6,847 nt of DNA from Phycisphaerales bacterium (GTDB lineage Bacteria > Planctomycetota > Phycisphaerae > Phycisphaerales > SM1A02): positions 1 to 6,847 of the forward strand of contig SKZB01000384.1 in assembly GCA_007127615.1 (NCBI GenBank), given 5' to 3'. The notes beneath the pieces were generated by a model. It was not told the origin of the DNA. It worked only from the letters and a program-made list of their open reading frames with translations, and made no database searches. Numbering within the stretch: the stretch's first letter is position 1; each line of letters starts with the position of its first letter. This document shows, piece by piece, positions 1 through 4,864 of the stretch. The translations under genes and the position numbers were made by a program.

Positions 1-69
1 AAGCCGTTCAACCATGATGACCTGGCGAGCATGATGCTTCGCACGTTCATCTCCGGTGATGCCGCGTAA
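1..69 (+). CDS. 3' end of an unidentified plus-strand gene (partial)
   Basis: Reading from base 1, only this plus-strand frame stays open; the other two plus frames hit TGA within about 35 bases. It runs 22 codons to a TAA at 67-69 and ends in ...LRTFISGDAA. The fragment is too short to assign a family. No clear T-tract terminator follows; the next bases are a GC-rich array with an 8-bp period. Confidence 0.5.
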   Translation, partial: KPFNHDDLASMMLRTFISGDAA

Positions 70-93
70 AGGCCCGTCCCGCCTCCGCTCACC

Positions 94-149
94 CGGCCTC
101 TCGGCTTCCCGGCCTTCGGGGCTTCGGGCTTTCGGGCCTTCGGGCCGGT
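94..149. repeat. 8-bp period imperfect tandem array (TTCGGGCC-like)
   Basis: The bases fall into seven consecutive 8-mers: CGGCCTCT, CGGCTTCC, CGGCCTTC, GGGGCTTC, GGGCTTTC, GGGCCTTC and GGGCCGGT. TTCGGG recurs exactly every 8 bases at 115, 123, 131 and 139. Parts of the array can fold as GGCC-TTCG-GGCC, a very stable UUCG tetraloop hairpin (135-146), so the transcript of the upstream gene may end in or be protected by this structure. No T-tract follows, so I do not call it a terminator. Confidence 0.75.
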
Positions 150-415
150 CGCCCCGCGAAACCGTATCAATCGCGCGGTGATCGCGGGTGCGGGGAAGCG
201 CTTGCCGGATGCGGCGTGGGGCCGGCGAAAATCGGCCGCCACGGGGCGCTACGGCACCTCGGGGAAAAGAAATCAGTGAATGATGATCTTCGGGCAATCT
301 CCCGGCCGAATGGTCCGTATTACCTCGTTTCGGTGCCGGGCAGAGAAAGTTGCCCGGGCCGTTCCGGGAAACAATCCGAAAACGGAAGCACCGGCTTCCT
401 TTGTCTTCAACCAAG

Positions 416-420
416 AGGAG
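416..420 (+). promoter_or_regulatory. Shine-Dalgarno site fixing the start at 430
   Basis: AGGAG lies 9 bases before the ATG at 430. It selects that codon over the in-frame ATG at 280, which has no such site. Translation from 430 begins directly with a signal-peptide-like segment. Confidence 0.75.
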
Positions 421-429
421 TTCACCGCC

Positions 430-1317
430 ATGAAGCGTCGAATTTCGTGTTGTCGATCGAGTTCCATATGGTCTGTCACCGTCGCGGGAGCGGGTTGGGC
501 GGGTTCGTTGTTCTCGGGTGCCGCGCTGGGGGCTGATCCGTCGGCCACGATCACGATCGAGGTCGACGGCCGTCCCGCGGTCGTCATCGTTGATGAACAC
601 AGCAACCAGAGCGGCGGGCAGTATCACTATGACGCCAGTTACGCCGATCCGAACGGCATGTGGACCGTCAGTTGGGACTACTGGGTCCAGCCGGATCCGC
701 TTCAGGGGAATGCCGCGATCATCGGTTCGACCGCCGTTTCGAACGGCGCCGATGATGAGGCCGAGTTTCGGATCGCCTTCGAGGTACCGCTCTGTCCGGT
801 GATCGAGGGGCCGTCGCTGCTCGGCGCGTTCGTCGTGGTTGCCATTGAAACGAACGAAAATGGCGGCTGGATGCAGGATGTGAATCAGCAGTCGGTCTGG
901 GCGGTCACCGCCGATGGCGATGATGCCCATGGGGCCTACTACTCGCCCTTCTTTCTGGGTTCGAGCGGACAGGGAAGTGCGTCACTGTCGACCCAGTTCG
1001 GTTCGCCGTTCCCGAGCCAGCCCGGGCCTCCGGTCTTCGAGAAGGCCGGATTGCGGCATCGGTTCTCGCTGACCGGCGGCGACTCCGCGAAGTTCACGAC
1101 TTCGTTGTCGATCGGCTCCCGGACGGATGAATATGGCGAGTGTCCCGACGAAAGATTTCTCGCCGGTGATCTGAATCTGGACGGCGCCGTGAATGTCGCC
1201 GACCTGCTCCAGCTCCTTCAGGCCTGGGGACCGTGCGAGGGCTGTCCGGCGGAACTGAGCGGTGACGGGTGGGTCAATACCGCTGACCTGTTGATTCTGC
1301 TGTCCAACTGGGGCTGA
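430..1317 (+). CDS. Secreted protein with C-terminal GC-type dockerin domain
   Basis: The product has 295 residues. Residues 1-35 look like a Sec signal peptide: basic MKRR, a hydrophobic stretch, and a likely cleavage after ALGA. Residues 36-240 form an acidic, beta-rich domain of unknown function. It can be aligned loosely with the two CTERM proteins downstream (the segment around STAVSNGADDE to WAVTADGD, then an F-x-L segment near the end of the domain). Residues 246-295 are two dockerin-type calcium-binding repeats. The first has D247, N249, D251, G252, N255 and D258 followed by LLQLLQAWG. The second has E275, S277, D279, N283 and D286 and ends in LLSNWG. Cys 269 and 272 sit between the repeats, as in the planctomycete GC-type dockerin family. 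In classical cellulosomes dockerins bind cohesins; here the tail more likely serves surface attachment or sorting, which is inference. A strong terminator lies 40 bases past the stop. The function of the main domain is unknown. Confidence 0.9.
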   Translation: MKRRISCCRSSSIWSVTVAGAGWAGSLFSGAALGADPSATITIEVDGRPAVVIVDEHSNQSGGQYHYDASYADPNGMWTVSWDYWVQPDPLQGNAAIIGSTAVSNGADDEAEFRIAFEVPLCPVIEGPSLLGAFVVVAIETNENGGWMQDVNQQSVWAVTADGDDAHGAYYSPFFLGSSGQGSASLSTQFGSPFPSQPGPPVFEKAGLRHRFSLTGGDSAKFTTSLSIGSRTDEYGECPDERFLAGDLNLDGAVNVADLLQLLQAWGPCEGCPAELSGDGWVNTADLLILLSNWG

Positions 1318-1355
1318 AACCGCGGCCGGGTGCGAAAATTGCGGTTTTCGGGCTC

Positions 1356-1405
1356 AAAATCGTCCGGAGCGGTTGGCCGGTCAATCGGCTCCGGGCGATT
1401 TTTTA
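1356..1405 (+). terminator. Strong intrinsic terminator after the dockerin gene
   Basis: AATCGTCCGGAGC (1358-1370) pairs with GCTCCGGGCGATT (1388-1400) with a single G-T wobble. The loop folds further (1371-1375 with 1382-1386), and a run of Ts follows at 1399-1404. On the other strand the hairpin is followed by TTTTG, so it could also stop leftward transcription. Confidence 0.88.
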
Positions 1406-1438
1406 ATGGATATTCTCGGACATTCACCGATCCGTTCC

Positions 1439-1466
1439 TTGCTTCCCGATCGGGGTGTGCTAGACT
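1439..1466 (+). promoter_or_regulatory. Possible extended -10 promoter
   Basis: TTGCTT (1439-1444) is followed after 16 bases by TAGACT (1461-1466). The -10 box is preceded by TGC, giving the extended TGN motif. It sits just past the terminator of the upstream gene, a sensible place for a new start. The predicted start near 1473 is far from the next clear gene at 2020. Confidence 0.4.
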
Positions 1467-1503
1467 CCGACTCAGAGATCGGGAGAGTCTGATTCTTTCG
1501 ATT

Positions 1504-1707
1504 TTACAACTGAACGTAGTTCGCGGAAGGCGAATTGAAGGGCATCGCACACGGCTTTAACGCTGCTTGACACGACTTGACGTTATTGCCGTCGCAGTCG
1601 TCGTAGCGGCAGTCGCCGTGAACGAGATGCCAGTCTTTGAGCAGGCCGACACGGTTGGGTACCCGAACTCGGGTATTCAGGCGATCGGCCTGTCTTGCTT
1701 TTTGCAC
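1504..1707 (-). pseudogene. Cys-containing minus-strand ORF, possible gene remnant
   Basis: A frame of 67 codons starts at a GTG (1705-1707) and ends in TAA (1504-1506). Its middle segment (KDWHLVHGDCRYDDCDGN) looks protein-like: 21 of the 25 codons from 1576 to 1650 end in G or C, as in the genes of this window. The rest is less biased, and there is no Shine-Dalgarno sequence before the GTG. Four cysteines fall within about 20 residues. I do not recognise the family. It may be the 3' fragment of a lost gene, a small real gene, or chance in GC-rich DNA. The bidirectional hairpin at 1356-1405 would terminate its transcript. Confidence 0.25.
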
Positions 1708-1833
1708 CGTTCGAGTTCGCCAACCACCGGCAGGACCGGCCGAATCGGAGCTTCGATCTTTCGAAGCTTCCGGACCGTGCGGGGATTGATCGAAGGAGGT
1801 ATGAGAGAGGATCGAGAGAAGATCGCTTCCGGG

Positions 1834-1864
1834 GAGGATTGAGAAGGGTGAGGATTGAGAAGGG
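1834..1864. repeat. Tandem 16-bp purine-rich repeat
   Basis: GAGGATTGAGAAGGGT at 1834-1849 is followed at once by a second copy at 1850-1864 that is identical over 15 bases. It lies in a purine-rich, AG-biased stretch (about 1790-1870) rich in GAGAGGATC-like words. It is non-coding as far as I can tell and lies in the leader region of the gene at 2020. Confidence 0.7.
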
Positions 1865-2006
1865 AAAGGATGTCGGCCAGGACATTGAATCGGTGTTGAG
1901 AGATGTTCTCACGGGTCAAGGATTGCACCCGCCCTGCGCACCTGACGGCGGCTGATGGCGCTCGTCAAACCAACAGGAAGAAGACAAGCGAGGAAGTACT
2001 CGAGAG

Positions 2007-2012
2007 AAGGAG
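2007..2012 (+). promoter_or_regulatory. Shine-Dalgarno site fixing the start at 2020
   Basis: AAGGAG ends 7 bases before the ATG at 2020. The same frame is open back to an ATG at 1903, but that codon lacks such a site and would put 39 charged residues before the signal peptide. Confidence 0.8.
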
Positions 2013-2019
2013 AATCATT

Positions 2020-2817
2020 ATGGCGGTTCCGACCGGACGATCGATCAAGCTAACCCCCTCCATTCTGCTTGCGGCGGTGTGCGCAGCCGGCATGGGCCTG
2101 ACCCCGACGACTGACGCGTCCTTCGCCGGGCCGACGGTCATGCTCGACTGGAGCGCAAGCGGCTCCGGCCAGTCAAGTTCGTTTCTCATGCACGAACACA
2201 GCGACAACGACTGGTTCGACTCGTCGACGAATGCGTGGTCGTTTCAGGGCGGCGCCAACAAGTCGGCCTGGGGGCTGAACTGGGTCGTGGAAGCCGCAAA
2301 CAGTCCGGGTGCTCTCGCCGGCACTCTTCCTGCGAACCAGTTCGTCAATGCCAATCTGGCCGTGACGAACAACACGGACAGCTACCAGACGTTCGTCGGT
2401 CTGGTGACCTTTCTCCTGCCCACCGAGTTTCAGGGCGGAACGCTGATGAACGGCTCCGTCAGCGCAAGCGTGCAGGACGTTTTCGGGACCGGCGCGGAGA
2501 TTCGATCCGTCGATGATCAGCCGATCTATCAGGCGCTGATTGATGGAGCGAATGTTCAAGACCTGATCTCGAGCAACTTCAGTCTGACCGCGAATGGTGG
2601 GGCCACCGAATCCGCCTCGGACTCGTTCGGCATTCCCAGCCCGGTCTCGGGCCCGGTGGCCATGGAGAGCATTTCCGTTCTGCTGACCTTCGAGTTGTCG
2701 CCTCACGACACGGCCAACGTCGTCGGATCGTTTGAGATCGCTGCGATTCCCGCGCCGGGCGCCATGGCGCTCTTCGCCGGATTGGGACTCTTCTCCTCCC
2801 GGCGACGCCGACCGTAG
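2020..2817 (+). CDS. Secreted PAPG/PEP-CTERM-like surface protein, copy 1
   Basis: The product has 265 residues. The N-terminus (about 1-36) is a signal peptide with a hydrophobic core around LLAAVCAAGMGL. Residues 37-240 form a beta-rich domain low in Cys, with the segments VTNNTDSYQTF, FLLP and QPIYQALIDG, then a conserved FELSPHD near 225-230. The C-terminus has IPAPGA (243-248), a short hydrophobic stretch and RRRRP. This is the planctomycete version of the PEP-CTERM sorting signal, which exosortases are thought to process at the membrane. A role as an exported protein sorted to the surface or matrix follows from that family knowledge; the actual function is unknown. The next gene encodes a recognisable paralogue, and I see no terminator between the two, so they may be co-transcribed. 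Confidence 0.88.
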   Translation: MAVPTGRSIKLTPSILLAAVCAAGMGLTPTTDASFAGPTVMLDWSASGSGQSSSFLMHEHSDNDWFDSSTNAWSFQGGANKSAWGLNWVVEAANSPGALAGTLPANQFVNANLAVTNNTDSYQTFVGLVTFLLPTEFQGGTLMNGSVSASVQDVFGTGAEIRSVDDQPIYQALIDGANVQDLISSNFSLTANGGATESASDSFGIPSPVSGPVAMESISVLLTFELSPHDTANVVGSFEIAAIPAPGAMALFAGLGLFSSRRRRP

Positions 2818-2891
2818 TCAGTCAGTGACGCGGAGCGGCCGGCGACTTTCGAAAGCGATGGTCCCGGACCGAAGCCGCCGTCACACCGGCT

Positions 2892-2959
2892 GAAGACACG
2901 GGTCGAAGACATGGGTCGAAACCATTGATCGGGACCTTTGATCGGAACCATTGATTGAA
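2892..2959. repeat. Two adjacent families of 13-bp tandem repeats
   Basis: GAAGACACGGGTC (2892-2904) is followed by GAAGACATGGGTC (2905-2917), differing at one base. After GAA come ACCATTGATCGGG (2921-2933), ACCTTTGATCGGA (2934-2946) and ACCATTGATTGAA (2947-2959), again with an exact 13-base step. The array fills much of the 180-base gap between the two paralogous CTERM genes, upstream of the second gene's ribosome binding site. Confidence 0.8.
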
Positions 2960-2997
2960 ACAACAAGGACGCACGAAGAAAAGCGGAGAGAAAAGAG

Positions 2998-3759
2998 ATG
3001 AATGATCGAATCTACAGCTTTCGAGCGAAGGACGGACCCGCATGCCTGATGATGGCAACGGCTTCGCTGCTTCTCGCAGCGAGCATTGCTTCAGCGGGCA
3101 TCAGTCCGCCCGTACTCGAAATGGATGTTCAGGTATTCAGCACGGCAGACACGAACACGCCCCTCTATGATCAGACGGTTCTCCCGAGCAAGAGCGGTTC
3201 GCTCGGACCGGCCGGCAACAACGCGTGGGGATTTGATGTCGGCGTCTTCAACCCCAACTTCAATATCACCGGCGAAATCAACGCCAGTCCGACGATCTCA
3301 CCCACGGCGGCGTTTCTCAATCCCACCCTGAACTTTACGAACAACTCGACCGAATCGTTGTGGTTCATGGTCTCGATCAAGATGCCGACGTCCCATCTGT
3401 TCCCCCTTCCCCTTGAATGGGCATCGTCCGCATCGTGGACCCTGACCGGGCCGCAGCCGGAGCTCACGACGCTTTCGGATACCCCGCTTTGGGCCGTCTC
3501 GACCGACGCGGGCAGTCTCGGAAGCCTGTTCGAAGATTCGACGGCGATGAACAATAACAACCTGAACATCAGCAACAACATGAGCGGCCCGCTCGGTGGA
3601 TCGGTCGCTGAGTTCATGATGATTGACTTGGCGTTCGAGCTCTCACCGAACGCGGTCGGCGGCGTCAATGGCCTGTTCACGGTCGTTCCCGCGCCGGGTG
3701 CGCTCGCCCTGCTCGGCTGCGCCGGGCTGTTCGGCACGAAACGTCGACGGCGCATCTGA
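2998..3759 (+). CDS. Secreted PAPG/PEP-CTERM-like surface protein, copy 2
   Basis: The product has 253 residues. GGAGAG (2985-2990) lies 7 bases before the ATG. Residues 15-33 are the hydrophobic part of a signal peptide ending in ASA, with cleavage likely before Gly34. The mature domain parallels the preceding gene: NNAWGFD matches NAWSFQ, NFTNNSTES matches VTNNTDS, SDTPLWAVSTDAG matches DDQPIYQALIDGA, and LAFELSPN matches LTFELSPH. A low-complexity Asn stretch (NNNNLNISNN) lies near 185-194. The tail is PAPGA (231-235), a hydrophobic stretch, then KRRRRI, a PEP-CTERM-like sorting signal. The pair most likely arose by tandem duplication followed by strong divergence. A strong terminator lies 142 bases past the stop. 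Binding partner and role are unknown. Confidence 0.88.
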   Translation: MNDRIYSFRAKDGPACLMMATASLLLAASIASAGISPPVLEMDVQVFSTADTNTPLYDQTVLPSKSGSLGPAGNNAWGFDVGVFNPNFNITGEINASPTISPTAAFLNPTLNFTNNSTESLWFMVSIKMPTSHLFPLPLEWASSASWTLTGPQPELTTLSDTPLWAVSTDAGSLGSLFEDSTAMNNNNLNISNNMSGPLGGSVAEFMMIDLAFELSPNAVGGVNGLFTVVPAPGALALLGCAGLFGTKRRRRI

Positions 3760-3821
3760 AGAAATGCGATGGGATGTGAAGGTAGGCGAAGGATGCGAAA
3801 GCATTCGAATCGCGAACCCGA

Positions 3822-3853
3822 GAATGTTTGAATGTTTGAATGCTCGAATGATT
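3822..3853. repeat. 8-bp tandem repeat (GAATGTTT-like), four units
   Basis: GAATGTTT, GAATGTTT, GAATGCTC and GAATGATT follow one another without gaps. They lie in the 3' untranslated region of the second CTERM gene, about 50 bases before its terminator. The period equals that of the unrelated array at 94-149. Confidence 0.8.
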
Positions 3854-3901
3854 GAGACAGTATTGCCCGGACCGAGCTGTTTTCAGACTGCCCCACCCAC
3901 G

Positions 3902-3935
3902 CCGCCTCAGCCCATTTTGGCTGGGGCGGTTTTTT
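3902..3935 (+). terminator. Strong intrinsic terminator after the CTERM gene pair
   Basis: CCGCCTCAGCC (3902-3912) pairs with GGCTGGGGCGG (3919-3929) with one T-G wobble. The loop is 6 bases, and TTTTTT follows at 3930-3935. Confidence 0.92.
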
Positions 3936-4092
3936 GGTCTTTCCGGAAGTCGTGTGGCCAGGTTTACCCTGGATCCGCCGTGGCGATCCTCGGCTGGATT
4001 CATCAATGTCGTGCCGGGGACTCGACGCACGCGCATCTCGATACCCTTGATCCTGGTGCAGATCATCTCGGCCGTACTCGTGCAGAGCGGCC

Positions 4093-4530
4093 GATCGCCT
4101 GACGGTGCGAAGCCCGAAAACGGCCGGGCACGTGAAGGCCATGCGGTTCGCTTCGTGCCGATCGCGCCGGAACTGCGGCCGATTCTGCTGGCCCGGTTCG
4201 ATGAAGCCGAGCTTGGCACCGAAGCGGTGATCCCGAGACTGAGCAATCCGGGATTGAACCTTCGCACCCACTGTCAGCGCATCATCCAGCGTGCCGGCGA
4301 ACAGCCATGAGCCCGGATGTTTCACAATCTCCGGGCATCGTGCGCGAGGGACGGGTGCGGGCGGTTCCCGGGCCATACCCCCGCTCATCGCCGCGAAGCA
4401 CGATCTGCACACCCGTGACTTACACATCACGGCTCACGGCTGCGGCCGGAATCGGTGATCTGTTCGCAAGCGGCGGCAAGGGTGGGGATAAAGGCGGCGC
4501 AGGATCCGGCGCACTTGGGGCGCAAAGTGC
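4093..4530 (+). pseudogene. Decayed tyrosine recombinase (integrase) C-terminal catalytic fragment
   Basis: Three frame segments read in order as the catalytic half of a phage-type/XerD-like tyrosine recombinase. At 4093-4131 the frame gives DRLTVRSPKT, containing the beta-hairpin Lys. After two extra bases, 4134-4307 gives EGHAVRFVPIAPELRPILL and later NLRTHCQRIIQRAGEQP. A TGA at 4308-4310 stands where a Trp codon (TGG) is expected. The same frame continues with RMFHNLRAS, holding the HxxR box. RFP then joins GHT directly, so about 8-10 residues seem deleted. A one-base insertion in the C-run 4378-4382 shifts to the frame reading PLIAAKHDLHTRDLH, where the nucleophile Tyr is replaced by Asp (GAT, 4402-4404). 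AAQDPAH-like tail residues follow near 4490-4515. The first catalytic Arg and the N-terminal domains are absent. The fragment is certainly inactive. It points at the 3' end of the tRNA-Ile gene, a usual target type for such enzymes. The start and the right boundary are approximate. Confidence 0.82.
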
Positions 4531-4659
4531 GGCGCAGCACGAAACTTGCTCGATTGCACTGAGCTCGATTGCTCTGATTCGTACGGAACGCCGGAATCCC
4601 ACGTCTTATCGGGGGTTTGCAACGCGACGCGAGCGCGACGCGCGGTGCAAAGTGGAAAA

Positions 4660-4733
4660 TGGGCCAGAGTGGACTCGAACCACCGACCTCACCCTTATCA
4701 GGGGTGCGCTCTAGCCAGCTGAGCTACTAGCCC
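4660..4733 (-). tRNA. tRNA-Ile (anticodon GAT)
   Basis: Read on the minus strand, 4733 to 4660 folds as a complete 74-base cloverleaf. The acceptor arm GGGCTAG pairs with CTGGCCC with one G-T pair. The D arm contains AGCTCAGCTGG. The anticodon loop is CTGATAA between CACCC and GGGTG, giving anticodon GAT (plus-strand 4697-4699). The T arm contains GGTTCGAGTCC, and the discriminator base is A. The CCA end is not encoded; TTTTCC follows. It reads Ile codons ATC and ATT. Confidence 0.97.
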
Positions 4734-4743
4734 GTTCACGGGG

Positions 4744-4772
4744 AGTATAGCAAACGGGCCGACCAGTGTCAT
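4744..4772 (-). promoter_or_regulatory. Promoter of tRNA-Ile nested in the upstream terminator
   Basis: On the minus strand, ATGACA (4772-4767, one mismatch to TTGACA) and TATACT (4749-4744) are separated by exactly 17 bases. The -10 box ends 10 bases before the first tRNA base, giving a leader of only a few bases. The -35 box lies in the loop of the terminator hairpin of the PQQ dehydrogenase gene, and the hairpin's 3' arm forms most of the spacer. Confidence 0.75.
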
Positions 4773-4785
4773 CCTGGTCGGCCCG
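4751..4785 (-). terminator. Terminator hairpin of the PQQ dehydrogenase gene
   Basis: CGGGCCGACCAG (4755-4766) is perfectly complementary to CTGGTCGGCCCG (4774-4785), a 12-bp stem with a 7-base loop. On the minus strand it lies about 80 bases past the stop at 4865 and is followed by TTTG (4754-4751). The T-tract is short, so termination may be partial and some read-through into the tRNA is possible. Confidence 0.7.
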
Positions 4786-4864
4786 CGCGATTGTCAAGCG
4801 TTCGAGACAAGGGGTCGCTCGGCCGTGGCTTCCTTCGTTCCGCGTGCCGCGGCGGCGGGAGAAA

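Larger units (their letters stand above)
70..429. other. Intergenic spacer before the first dockerin gene
   Basis: This 360-base stretch holds the 8-bp tandem array at 94-149, a GC-rich segment, and the ribosome binding site of the next gene at 416-420. The frame of the downstream gene is open back to an ATG at 280, but that start has no Shine-Dalgarno sequence and would bury the signal peptide. I could not find a convincing sigma-70 type promoter by eye. Confidence 0.6.
1406..2019. other. Long spacer between the dockerin gene and the first CTERM gene
   Basis: No convincing plus-strand gene is present. The stretch holds an extended -10 promoter candidate (1439-1466), a minus-strand Cys-containing ORF (1504-1707), a palindrome TACCCGA-AC-TCGGGTA (1660-1675), an 8-bp inverted repeat AGCTTCGA-TCTT-TCGAAGCT (1749-1768), and a purine-rich, internally repeated segment (about 1790-1870). 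If the promoter is real, the downstream gene has a leader of roughly 550 bases, or there is an undetected small RNA. Confidence 0.5.

Noticed and set aside
280..429. N-terminal extension of the first dockerin gene to an ATG at 280
   Set aside because: No Shine-Dalgarno site at 280, and the added 50 residues would precede the signal peptide; the start at 430 has AGGAG at good spacing.
1793..1803. Perfect AAGGAGGT followed by ATG
   Set aside because: There is no spacing between the motif and the ATG, and the frame ends after 14 codons; it belongs to the purine-rich repeat region.
1567..1842. Plus-strand open frame of 91 codons in the long spacer
   Set aside because: It starts at TTG without a ribosome binding site, overlaps inverted repeats and the purine-rich repeat, and shows no protein-like pattern.
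3936..4092. Coding-like segment between the terminator and the integrase relic, on either strand
   Set aside because: Both strands give plausible-looking but unrecognised residues; neither has a start signal, and I could not connect them to the recombinase.
3171..4430. Minus-strand open frame of 419 codons
   Set aside because: It runs antisense to the second CTERM gene, across its terminator and the integrase relic, has no recognisable domain, and is explained by high GC content.
4093..4660. Second copy of the tRNA 3' end that would mark an attachment site
   Set aside because: I scanned the window for the 20 bases around the T arm and acceptor end and found no second copy.
4307..4714. Plus-strand open frame of 135 codons running through the tRNA
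   Set aside because: It is the antisense of tRNA-Ile plus a different frame of the integrase relic; the WTRTTDLTLI-like end is a common artefact of tRNA antisense translation.
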